Part shown: positions 1 through 6,191 of the stretch, piece after piece | Numbering within the stretch: the first letter of the stretch is position 1 | Layout of the letters: each line of letters opens with the position of its first letter | Assembly: GCA_034658975.1 (NCBI GenBank) | Contig: JAYEGJ010000139.1 | Coordinates: forward strand, 1-6,191 | DNA length: 6,191 nt | Direction: 5' to 3' | Source: SZUA-217 sp034658975 | GTDB lineage: Bacteria > Actinomycetota > Acidimicrobiia > Spongiisociales > ZC4RG35 | Notes under the pieces: model-generated | Database searches by the model: none | Seen by the model: only the letters and a program-made list of their open reading frames with translations | What the model was told of the DNA's origin: nothing | Position numbers and translations under genes: made by a program

Positions 1-175
1 CGGGGTTGTCGACGACCCTTCCCCGATGCTGGGCGACCAAGGTGCTCATCTCGTTCCGGTAAGCCGTGAGAGTGCGGACCGTTCCCACCTCGTCGAGCGA
101 GATCAGTCGGCTGTAACCGGCGACATCGACCGAGACGATCGCCACCAGCTTTCGTTCAACAGGTTCGGAACTCAT
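1..175 (-). CDS. Class III cyclase-domain protein, N-terminal fragment (third paralogue, cut by window edge)
   Basis: Only the first 58 residues are visible; the gene runs off the left edge. It starts at an ATG at 175-173 that overlaps the TGA of the preceding gene (ATGA). The peptide begins MSSEPVERKLVAIVSVDVAG and ends ...QHRGRVVDNP. This matches the N-termini of the two upstream cyclase fusions: by hand count 46 of 58 residues are identical to the gene starting at 5005 and about 44 of 58 to the gene starting at 2394. The first metal-binding aspartate is present (D17), and D56 occupies the position where canonical adenylate cyclases have the adenine-selecting lysine. The second metal aspartate, the transition-state residues and any C-terminal fusion are outside the window. 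By analogy with its neighbours it is probably a cytoplasmic multidomain protein, but which module follows cannot be seen. Confidence 0.9.
   Translation of the reverse strand, partial: MSSEPVERKLVAIVSVDVAGYSRLISLDEVGTVRTLTAYRNEMSTLVAQHRGRVVDNP
1..175 (-). repeat. Cyclase-domain coding repeat, copy 3 (cut by window edge)
   Basis: This is the first part of a third direct copy. Base 1 corresponds to base 4831 of copy 1 and base 2223 of copy 2. The same near-identical stretch around the GRVVDNP codons is seen in all three. Confidence 0.75.
172..175 (-). other. ATGA stop/start overlap, probable translational coupling
   Basis: The TGA of the TolB/TPR gene (174-172) shares bases with the ATG (175-173) of the third cyclase paralogue. 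This four-base overlap is typical of co-translated genes and supports one transcript through the left edge of the window. Confidence 0.8.
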
Positions 176-2394
176 TCTCGTGGCATCCCCGCCTTGATCA
201 GACCTTCCATGTAGGCGTCGACATGGGCCTGATTCTTGAACTTGAAGGTTTTCCGGTACCTGGCCGCAGTGGTACCTGGTAGCTGCATCATGAACTCGGC
301 CATGTACCGGTGGGCCTCGTCGTCACGTCCCAGCCTGGCGAGCGTCGCCGCCAGCAGCGCCTTGGTTTGCAGGTAGTCGGGTAAACCCTGCAACCCCTCC
401 TCTCCCCAGGCGAGGGCAGCGGGATAGTTGCCATCCATGTAGTGGACATACCCCAGACCGGTGCGCCAGTGGTAGTTGTCCTTATCGCCCGGACTCTCCC
501 GGATGGCCCGGGTCAGGTACTCGGCGGCCGTCTTCAGATCGCCGGCCAGCCAGGAGGCGATGCCCACGGCTGCGGGCCACCAAGGAAGGCTCAACTCCGC
601 ATCTTTCATTGCCCGGTCATGCTGCCCGGTGAATGCGTAAGCCACCGATAAAGCGGCGTGGGCTCGCCAGTTGGCGTTGTCGCTTCGAACGGCCCGTTCC
701 CCGATGTCGATCGCTCGCTTGTAGTCGCCGGGGACGTCCGGACTCCAGCCGCGCCAGATGCGAATGGTGAACACGAAACCCAGGAAGCTCATGGCTCGAC
801 CATTGTTTGGATCCCTGTCGATGGCCTGCTCCAACAAGGCGATCGACTTCACGTAGTCGGAGGGAGTCGTGCGGTAGTAATGCCACCTTCCTCGCTGGTA
901 GAGGTCCCACGATTCCAGGTTCCCGGTGCCCCTGGCCATGCTCCTATCGAGCTCACTCCGGAACAGCTCAGGTACGAGCCTCAAGGTGATACTCCGAGCA
1001 ATCTCATCCTGAAGGTCGAATACGTCTTCGAGGTCTCGATCGAATCTCTCCGCCCATATCGCCTGATCGGCATCGGCGTCGGTCAGTTGGACCGAAACCC
1101 GGACACGGTCGGTTGTGGCCCGCACGCTGCCTCTCAGCACGTAGGTGGCATCCAGCTCTCGGGCTATCTCTCGATCACTCTTGGACACGCCACGATATGT
1201 GAAAGCCGAACCCCTCGGGACAACTCGAAACTCTCCATAAGAGGTCAGCGCTGTTGTGACGTCTTCGGTGATGCCATCGACCAAGTAGTCCTGATCGGGG
1301 TCGTTCCCGAGTCGCTCGAAGGGAAGGACGACCACGGCACCTGGCCCACTGGAGAGCGACTCGCCCGTTGCGGCTCGGTCAGATGCGAGTCGCCAGACAG
1401 CGATCTCTTCTCCCGAATCCGCTCGCACGCTTCCGGCGGGGAAGAATTCGAGATGCAGCTCACCCTGGACAGCTGAGTGCACCTCATTCGAGATGCAGAT
1501 GCCACCGGGCTCGGACAGATCCCTGATTTGGGACGCAACAAGGGTGTCGGGTGTCTCTTCGGCTGCACCCGAAATGTGTACAAGGTGTATCCCCAGCCGG
1601 TACTGCATACGTCGGTCCTCTTGCAACATGGCAAACCTCTGGGCCATCAAGGCTTGAGCCTCAGCAGCGCCCTTCACTGCTTCGAGCGCCGAGGGGAACT
1701 GGTACAGCAATCCTCCCCTGTACTCACCCACCACGCTTCCGCCGTGTGAGTAAACCACGGGATCGGTGGCCAGCCGGTGGGCCTTGAGAGAGGCGAGCGT
1801 CCCCTCCTCGTCGCTCTTCAGCAAGGCATCGAGGTCGGCTACAGATGCGGCCAGGATCACGTTGCGCGGGGTTCCTGTCTCCACCCGGAAGGCGTGTACG
1901 GGTTGCGTGATGTTCTTGAGTTCTTGCTCTCCGAGGTCGGTGAAGGCGACGTCGATCTTGTTAGCGATCTGGTCGTGGACGGTCTTAGAGATGACGATCC
2001 CGCCCACAGGTGCCATTGCCTCTAGACGGGCGGCCACGTTGACCCCGTCTCCATAGATTCGAGCGTCCTCTACCAGCACCTCACCGAGATGAACTCCGAT
2101 ACGGAACTCCATTCTTCGGTCTGCTGGCACGTCGCTGTTTCGTTCTGTGATGCTCTTCTGGATGTCGATGGCGCACTCGACTGCGTCGGTGGCGGAGGGG
2201 AACTCGAGGAGTGCGTTGTCCCCGGGGTTGTCGACCACTCGTCCCCGATGTTGGGCGACGAGGTCGGACGTGATCGAGCGGTAGCTGGCGAGAGTGCGGA
2301 CCGTTGTGACCTCGTCCTGGGCGATGAGACGGGAGTAGCCGGCCACATCGACCGACACGATCGCCACCAGCCTGCGCTCGATTCCCTCAGTCAT
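172..2394 (-). CDS. Tandem cyclase-homology / TolB-like / TPR protein
   Basis: A 740-residue cytoplasmic protein with no signal peptide or membrane segment. Residues 1-171 are a class III cyclase domain: metal aspartates D16 and D59 and transition-state N119/R123 are present, but D55 and R112 sit where adenylate cyclases have Lys and Asp. Residues about 178-336 are a second, degenerate cyclase domain lacking every catalytic residue. Residues about 352-475 are a TolB-like domain (VVVLPFERLGNDPDQDY, then AERFDRDLEDVFDLQDEI) as in COG5616-type cyclase fusions. Residues about 495-705 are TPR-like helices. Relatives with cyclase-TolB-TPR order are, from memory, near 580 residues, so the extra cyclase copy explains the greater length. 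I chose the ATG at 2394 because it gives an N-terminus like both paralogues (8-9 residues before LVAIVS); an in-frame ATG at 2406 would add four residues. Neither has a clear Shine-Dalgarno site, so coupling to the upstream gene is likely. The ligand of the TolB/TPR part is unknown. Confidence 0.92.
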   Translation of the reverse strand: MTEGIERRLVAIVSVDVAGYSRLIAQDEVTTVRTLASYRSITSDLVAQHRGRVVDNPGDNALLEFPSATDAVECAIDIQKSITERNSDVPADRRMEFRIGVHLGEVLVEDARIYGDGVNVAARLEAMAPVGGIVISKTVHDQIANKIDVAFTDLGEQELKNITQPVHAFRVETGTPRNVILAASVADLDALLKSDEEGTLASLKAHRLATDPVVYSHGGSVVGEYRGGLLYQFPSALEAVKGAAEAQALMAQRFAMLQEDRRMQYRLGIHLVHISGAAEETPDTLVASQIRDLSEPGGICISNEVHSAVQGELHLEFFPAGSVRADSGEEIAVWRLASDRAATGESLSSGPGAVVVLPFERLGNDPDQDYLVDGITEDVTTALTSYGEFRVVPRGSAFTYRGVSKSDREIARELDATYVLRGSVRATTDRVRVSVQLTDADADQAIWAERFDRDLEDVFDLQDEIARSITLRLVPELFRSELDRSMARGTGNLESWDLYQRGRWHYYRTTPSDYVKSIALLEQAIDRDPNNGRAMSFLGFVFTIRIWRGWSPDVPGDYKRAIDIGERAVRSDNANWRAHAALSVAYAFTGQHDRAMKDAELSLPWWPAAVGIASWLAGDLKTAAEYLTRAIRESPGDKDNYHWRTGLGYVHYMDGNYPAALAWGEEGLQGLPDYLQTKALLAATLARLGRDDEAHRYMAEFMMQLPGTTAARYRKTFKFKNQAHVDAYMEGLIKAGMPRE
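1387..1863 (-). other. Degenerate second cyclase-homology domain inside the TolB/TPR fusion protein
   Basis: Residues about 178-336 of the gene ending at 172 align by eye with the cyclase domain just before them. Shared landmarks are SDEEGTLASLKAHR with QDEVTTVRTLASYR, LLYQFPSALEAV with LLEFPSATDAV, DRRMQYRLGIHL with DRRMEFRIGVHL, and PGGICISNEVH with VGGIVISKTVH. In this alignment the first metal aspartate becomes Ser (S184), the second becomes Gly (in YRGGLL, about 225-230), and the transition-state Asn and Arg become Leu (L285) and Gln (Q289). It cannot catalyse on its own. It could act as a dimer partner for the domain before it, or bind a ligand; both are inferences. Confidence 0.8.
1885..2394 (-). 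repeat. Cyclase-domain coding repeat, copy 2
   Basis: This segment encodes the first cyclase domain of the TolB/TPR protein. It is a direct repeat of 4493-5005 and, over its first 172 bases, of 1-175. Similarity stops soon after the cyclase domain, where the fused modules differ completely (STAND ATPase in copy 1, degenerate cyclase plus TolB here). Confidence 0.8.
2387..2394 (-). other. Overlapping stop and start (ATGACTGA), probable translational coupling
   Basis: On the minus strand the ATG at 2394-2392 of the TolB/TPR gene lies just before the TGA (2389-2387) that ends the cyclase-STAND gene, in a different frame. There is no good ribosome-binding site before it, so re-initiation by ribosomes finishing the upstream gene is the likely route of translation. 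Confidence 0.7.
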
Positions 2395-5005
2395 CGAGGC
2401 TCGCATATCGGGCGGCGTTCTTCACAAGCTCATCACGGGTCCACCCTCGACCTTCTTGGCGAGCTTGGCTCAAGTCGGCTCTCGAGTCGAGGTCGTCGAC
2501 CCAGCGATAGAAGTCGTTTTCGACCACCTGCTCAAATGGAGCCTGAACGGTCGACAGGCTGCCCCGAATGGCGTCGGTGCCTCCGACGACTCTTGCCGCC
2601 TCAACCTCCAGGTCGTCGGCAATCAGGTAGGCCGCGAGCCCTTCGAAGGCGTGACACAGGCAGGCCCAGTTGCCGATCTCTGCGTGGAGACGGATCGCTC
2701 TCTCATATGCCGGTCCAACCTCATCGGTACGGTCCAGCATGCGGTTGGCATAAGCGATGAACTCGAGAGAGTGGGCGATGACGTTGGCGTTGTTGGTCTG
2801 CTCCGCATGGGCAAGCAAGGGGCCCACCATCTCCAGAGTCCTTTCCGGGTCACGCTTCATGCTGAGAGCACTCAGCAGCATCGTGGCCATGCCGATTCCA
2901 GGGGGGTGTTCGGCCTGCTTGAAACTGGCGAGAGACGCCTGATACAAGCTCTCTACCCGTTCGGTGTTCGTGTAGGCGGGTTCGGTCGTAGTAACCGCCA
3001 GATAGAACTGGGCCCAGCCAAGTGCCTGAGGCTCCCCCAACGGCTCGAGCAGCTCGACCGCATGCCGAGCGTGCTCCGCCGCCTCATTTATCCGGCCGAT
3101 GCGATTCAGGGTCATCGCTAGGGCAGATTTGGCCCTACCGATCTCCAGGTCTGACACCTCGGGGCCTGCAGCCATGAGCTCTTCGAGCCACTCCGCACCC
3201 TCCTTGTGGGTCGAGGTGAGATACCAGAAGCGAGCGAGGGAGGTTGCCACTCGAAGGCCTTTGCGGGGTTGCCCGGAGTCCAGCGCCCAACGCAGAGCGG
3301 CTCTGATGTCGTCCACGTCCTCCCGTAGCTCCGCGAGAGCGTCCCGTTGGCCTCCCGTCATCAGCTTCGGCGACTCTCTCAAGCAGAGCGTCACCATCCA
3401 ATCCAGGTGTCGGGTACGTGTCTCCTCCAAACCTCCGGACTGGCTGAGTTGCTCAAGAGCGAAGAGCCGCAACGTCTCCAGTAATCGAAACCTTCGCGAG
3501 GGGCCGGGAGTCGTTTGAAGCAGGGAGCGGACCACGAGCCCATCTATCGCATCGCCCGCCCCGTCTTCCGTCTCTCTGGTGACGGCGGCTGCAGCTTCCA
3601 GCGAGAAGGTGCCACGGAAGACGCCGAGTTGATCGAAGAAGGCCTTCGCCCCTTCGTCAAGGAGCTCGTAACTCCATTCGACCGTTGCGCGCAGTGTTCG
3701 CTGCCGGGGCGGGACGTCGCGGCCACCACTGGTGAGGATGTCGAAGGTTTCTCCGAGTCGGGAGTCGAGCTCGGCAACGCTGAGGGTCCGTGTCCGCGCG
3801 GCAGCCAGCTCGAGTGCGAGAGGGATCCCTCCCAAGTGACGACACAGGGAAGCGATCGATTCGGCGTTCTCGGTGGTGAGTTCGAATGAACCGTCCACAG
3901 CTTTTGCCCGCTGGCAAAAGAGGTCCACTGCAGCGCTCCCTGCTATCGAATCCTCCTCGGCTCCGGGATCTGGCAGCTCGAGGCTGGGTACATGCCAGAC
4001 CACCTCGCCGGTGATCTGGAGCGCTTCCTGACTGGTCGCAAGCACATGAAGGCTTGGACACCGGCGGAGTAGGACGCTGGCAGCCTGGGCCGCTGCCTCG
4101 ATCAGGTGCTCACAGCTGTCGAGGATGAACAGCGTGTCGCCACGATCGATGCGGTCGACCAGGGCATCCTCAATGGGACGCAGGGCTGGAGGCTCGACGT
4201 CGAGGACATCAGCAATCGCCGGCAGCAGGAGGTCTCCGTCTTCCAGCCTGGCCAGGTCGATGAACCAAACCCCATTCGGGTATGAACCTATGGATTCTCT
4301 GGCCGTCGCAACCCCAAGCCGGGTCTTGCCGACGCCTCCTGATCCCAACAGAGTCACTAGCCGGGCCGCTTCGATGAGCCGAGCGATGTCTTCAATTGCT
4401 TCTTCTCTGCCGATCAGTGACGACATTTCGCCCGGGAGGTTCGTCTCGACGGCCTGCTCGGGGTCGTGGGGATCCAGGCCTTCAGCCTCGGTCCGGTAGG
4501 CGTGGATGGGGTGAGGGATGTTCTTGAGTTGCTGTTCGCCGAGGTCGATGAAGGTGGCGTCGACCTTGGTGGCCACCTGGTCATGGACAGTCTTGGAGAC
4601 GCAGATCCCACCGACGTCGGCGATGGCCTCGAGTCGGGCGGCGATGTTGACCCCTTCCCCATAGATGCGATCGCCTTCGACCATCACCTCACCGAGATGG
4701 ACACCGATACGGAACTCCATTCGGCGGTCCGCCGGGATGTCGGTATTGCGTTCTGCGATCAGTTCTTGGATGTCGATGGCTGCCTCGACTGCGTCGGTGG
4801 CGGAGGGAAATTCGAGGAGAGCATTGTCTCCGGGGTTGTCGACGACCCGTCCCCGATGTTGGGTGACCAGTTCGGCCATTGCCTGGCGATAGGAGGTGAG
4901 GGTGCGGACCGTTGTCACCTCGTCTGCGGCGATGAGACGGGAGTAGCCGGCCACATCGGCCGAGACGATCGCCACCAGCTTTCGTTCGACGGGCTCAACC
5001 ACCAT
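2387..5005 (-). CDS. Cyclase domain fused to STAND (NB-ARC-like) ATPase with TPR-like tail
   Basis: An 872-residue cytoplasmic protein. Residues 1-171 are a class III cyclase domain with metal aspartates D17 and D60 and transition-state N120/R124; D56 and R113 replace the canonical purine-selecting Lys and Asp. Residues about 190-430 are a STAND-type ATPase: Walker A GSGGVGKT at 221-228, Walker B TLFILD at 291-296 followed by SCEH, ATSQ at 323-326, and the GIPLALELA motif at 393-401. A winged-helix-like part follows (RQRTLRATVEWSYELL, then RFRLLETLRLFALEQL at about 506-520), then helical repeats to about residue 830. The architecture recalls mycobacterial cyclase-ATPase-LuxR regulators such as Rv0386 and Rv1358, but the C-terminus (EGRGWTRDELVKNA) is the ending usual for ATPases of this type without a LuxR DNA-binding domain. 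The start is the first ATG after an in-frame TAG at 5017-5015; no clear Shine-Dalgarno site precedes it. It begins 32 bases after the CNB gene and overlaps the next gene. Confidence 0.93.
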   Translation of the reverse strand: MVVEPVERKLVAIVSADVAGYSRLIAADEVTTVRTLTSYRQAMAELVTQHRGRVVDNPGDNALLEFPSATDAVEAAIDIQELIAERNTDIPADRRMEFRIGVHLGEVMVEGDRIYGEGVNIAARLEAIADVGGICVSKTVHDQVATKVDATFIDLGEQQLKNIPHPIHAYRTEAEGLDPHDPEQAVETNLPGEMSSLIGREEAIEDIARLIEAARLVTLLGSGGVGKTRLGVATARESIGSYPNGVWFIDLARLEDGDLLLPAIADVLDVEPPALRPIEDALVDRIDRGDTLFILDSCEHLIEAAAQAASVLLRRCPSLHVLATSQEALQITGEVVWHVPSLELPDPGAEEDSIAGSAAVDLFCQRAKAVDGSFELTTENAESIASLCRHLGGIPLALELAAARTRTLSVAELDSRLGETFDILTSGGRDVPPRQRTLRATVEWSYELLDEGAKAFFDQLGVFRGTFSLEAAAAVTRETEDGAGDAIDGLVVRSLLQTTPGPSRRFRLLETLRLFALEQLSQSGGLEETRTRHLDWMVTLCLRESPKLMTGGQRDALAELREDVDDIRAALRWALDSGQPRKGLRVATSLARFWYLTSTHKEGAEWLEELMAAGPEVSDLEIGRAKSALAMTLNRIGRINEAAEHARHAVELLEPLGEPQALGWAQFYLAVTTTEPAYTNTERVESLYQASLASFKQAEHPPGIGMATMLLSALSMKRDPERTLEMVGPLLAHAEQTNNANVIAHSLEFIAYANRMLDRTDEVGPAYERAIRLHAEIGNWACLCHAFEGLAAYLIADDLEVEAARVVGGTDAIRGSLSTVQAPFEQVVENDFYRWVDDLDSRADLSQARQEGRGWTRDELVKNAARYASLDD
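4493..5005 (-). repeat. Cyclase-domain coding repeat, copy 1
   Basis: This segment encodes residues 1-171 of the cyclase-STAND protein. Compared with copy 2 (1885-2394), about 129 of 165 aligned residues are identical by hand count, with clear DNA-level similarity, including an identical 31-base run at 4928-4958 and 2320-2350. It is a direct repeat produced by gene or domain duplication. Confidence 0.8.
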
Positions 5006-5037
5006 GGGGCAAAGCTACCGAGAGTGTCGGTTCGAGG

Positions 5038-5466
5038 TCAGACGGTTGTGGATTGTGCTCTGACCAGCCGCTCGACAACCGTCTTCAGGATCTTCACTGC
5101 AACCTTTGGGTAAGTATCGAGCAACGTTGAGAACTCACGCGAATCCATGACCAGCAGCGTCATGTCGGACGAGGCGATCACGTCGGCGTTGCGGGGCATG
5201 CGGTCAACCAGACTCATCTCTCCGAAGAAGTCTCCGGGGCCCATCTCATCGATCTTGCGCTTGTTGCGACGGACTACAGCGGTACCCAACAAGATGATCA
5301 TCGCCTCCTGGCCGGGTTCACCCTGCTTGACCAGAGCCGAACCCTCCTTGACATCGACTTCGGTGGTCAAGCGCGCCAGGAACTGGAGTTCCTTCTTGCT
5401 CAGCCCGCTGAAAAGGGGAACCTTCCCGAGCGCCTCGATCTTGTCGGCCTGACGAACCTTTGCCAC
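5038..5466 (-). CDS. Stand-alone cyclic-nucleotide-binding (CRP/CAP-type) domain protein
   Basis: A 142-residue protein that is almost entirely one cyclic-nucleotide-binding domain (about residues 18-135). The phosphate-binding cassette is clear: GDFFGEMSLVDRMPRNADV at about 78-96, with E83 in the position that contacts the ribose 2'-OH and R92 in the position that contacts the cyclic phosphate. Both key residues are intact, so cAMP or cGMP binding is plausible. No helix-turn-helix, kinase, channel or other output domain is present, so it is not a CRP-type transcription factor; it may act on a partner protein. The GTG start at 5466 is supported by an AAAGGA ribosome-binding site five bases upstream. 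It lies 41 bases after the adenylate cyclase gene and 32 bases before the cyclase-STAND gene, on the same strand, which suggests it is the receptor for a nucleotide made by its operon neighbours. Confidence 0.95.
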   Translation of the reverse strand: MAKVRQADKIEALGKVPLFSGLSKKELQFLARLTTEVDVKEGSALVKQGEPGQEAMIILLGTAVVRRNKRKIDEMGPGDFFGEMSLVDRMPRNADVIASSDMTLLVMDSREFSTLLDTYPKVAVKILKTVVERLVRAQSTTV

Positions 5467-5471
5467 CGCAG

Positions 5472-5477
5472 TCCTTT
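5472..5477 (-). promoter_or_regulatory. Ribosome-binding site of the cyclic-nucleotide-binding gene
   Basis: Read on the minus strand the bases are AAAGGA, five bases before the GTG start at 5466. It is the only strong Shine-Dalgarno sequence I found among the genes whose starts are visible, and it supports the GTG start. It could also make this small protein better translated than the genes after it (inference). Confidence 0.75.
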
Positions 5478-5507
5478 CAACGGGAGCGGAATGCTACCCA
5501 AGGGGCC

Positions 5508-6191
5508 CTAGAGGGGTGCCTCGAGAAACCAGGAATTCATTTCCCCTTTGCCCTTGATTTCCATGGGCTCGAGGGCTTCGAACACGTACTTCTCCTTGAG
5601 GCGGGACCAAGCTCCCTCGGCCACATGGATTCGTCCCGGTTCTCCCGAGGATTCCATCCGGGAGGCAACGTTTATCGCATCTCCCCAGAGGTCATAAGTG
5701 AACTTGGAGGTTCCGACTACCGCACCCACCGCCGAACCGGAGTTGATTCCGATGCGAATCTGAACCTTGATGCCATCGTCGCTCACCCGGTCAAGTGTCC
5801 AGTCCCTCATGTCCAGAGCCAACCTGGCAATCACGTCACAGTGGTCGGTCATCGGGCTGGGTGCACCGGCGACAACCATGTAGCCGTCGCCGATTGTCTT
5901 GATCTTCTCGACTCCATACTTGTCCGCAAGTTGGTCGAACGCGGTGAACAGCTCATTGAGGAGCTCCACCGCTCGGTCGGGTTCCAATCTCGCGGCCAGT
6001 GGGGTGAATCCGACCACGTCGGCGAAGAGGGCCGTTACTTCGTCGAAGCGTTGCGCGATGGTTTGGCCTGGGCGTTCCTTGAGCTGGCGGGCAATCTCGG
6101 CAGGAAGAATGTTGAGGAGAAGTCGCTCTGCCCGTGCATGCTCAGCCCTCACCTTGGACTCGAGGCGACGGCGATCGGTGATGTCGACGAA
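5508..6191 (-). CDS. PAS-linked class III adenylate cyclase, C-terminal part (5' end outside window)
   Basis: The frame is open to the right edge, giving 227 visible residues ending at TAG 5510-5508. The first visible residues, FVDITDRRRLESK, look like the end of a PAS/PAC domain leading into a short helical linker and LLLNILP, as in soluble-cyclase-like enzymes. A GTG at 6152 is an in-frame codon but would cut this linker, so the real start is further upstream. Numbering from that GTG, the catalytic site is complete: metal aspartates D45 (LFADVVGFT) and D89 (KTIGDGYM), adenine-selecting K85 and D154 (TYDLWGDAINVASRME), and transition-state N161 and R165. The Lys/Asp pair points to ATP and cAMP, not GTP and cGMP. 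The PAS domain presumably senses a signal or mediates dimerisation. A receptor-like cyclic-nucleotide-binding gene follows 41 bases later. Membrane or other sensor parts may precede the window. Confidence 0.94.
   Translation of the reverse strand, partial: FVDITDRRRLESKVRAEHARAERLLLNILPAEIARQLKERPGQTIAQRFDEVTALFADVVGFTPLAARLEPDRAVELLNELFTAFDQLADKYGVEKIKTIGDGYMVVAGAPSPMTDHCDVIARLALDMRDWTLDRVSDDGIKVQIRIGINSGSAVGAVVGTSKFTYDLWGDAINVASRMESSGEPGRIHVAEGAWSRLKEKYVFEALEPMEIKGKGEMNSWFLEAPL

Noticed and set aside
658..1476. Long plus-strand open frame of 272 codons
   Set aside because: It lies wholly antisense to the tandem-cyclase/TolB gene, whose protein has recognisable domains throughout this stretch. 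The plus-strand translation resembles no family I know, and long antisense frames are common in high-G+C genes.
2395..2406. Upstream ATG at 2406 as start of the TolB/TPR gene
   Set aside because: It is possible, but it adds four residues absent from both paralogues, overlaps the previous gene by 20 bases and has no better ribosome-binding site than the ATG at 2394.
2089..2760. Plus-strand open frame of 223 codons
   Set aside because: It is antisense across the junction of two well-supported minus-strand genes and has low-complexity, Arg/Ser/Pro-rich content typical of a shadow frame.
5006..5037. Separate promoter for the cyclase-STAND gene
   Set aside because: Only 32 bases separate it from the CNB gene, and I see no -10 or -35 pattern and no clear Shine-Dalgarno sequence there.
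4466..5113. Plus-strand open frame of 215 codons
   Set aside because: It runs antisense through the cyclase domain, the 32-base gap and the end of the CNB gene. A similar shadow appears opposite the paralogous domain at 2089-2760, as expected when the repeat is mirrored.
5467..5507. Promoter or terminator between the adenylate cyclase and CNB genes
   Set aside because: The 41-base gap holds a ribosome-binding site and some GGGCCC self-complementarity at its edge, but no stable stem with a T-run and no convincing -35/-10 pair.

Overview
The window is about 60% G+C by eye and densely coded. All five genes lie on the minus strand, so transcription runs from base 6191 towards base 1. High G+C, GTG starts, overlapping genes and many class III cyclases suggest an actinobacterium, possibly an uncultured one. 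This is inferred from protein style only; no taxonomic marker is present.

Layout in the direction of transcription: (1) 6191-5508, the 3' part of a PAS-linked class III adenylate cyclase with a complete canonical active site. (2) 5466-5038, a 142-residue stand-alone cyclic-nucleotide-binding domain. (3) 5005-2387, a cyclase domain fused to a STAND (NB-ARC-like) ATPase and a TPR-like helical tail. (4) 2394-172, a cyclase domain, a second catalytically dead cyclase-like domain, a TolB-like domain and a TPR tail. (5) 175-1, the first 58 residues of a third cyclase paralogue that continues off the window. Gaps are 41 and 32 bases, followed by overlaps of 8 and 4 bases, so this looks like one operon whose promoter and ends lie outside the window.

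The working picture is a cyclic-nucleotide signalling cluster. The first gene should make cAMP and the second should bind it. The next three genes carry closely related N-terminal cyclase domains (about 78% identical at protein level between the two complete copies, by hand count) fused to different large sensory or scaffold modules. These three keep the metal-binding aspartates, and the two complete ones keep the transition-state Asn/Arg. In the two complete copies the purine-specifying Lys/Asp pair is Asp/Arg instead, so their product, or whether they make one, is open. There is no stretch over 300 bases without a gene, and I saw no RNA gene, mobile element, CRISPR array or convincing terminator.
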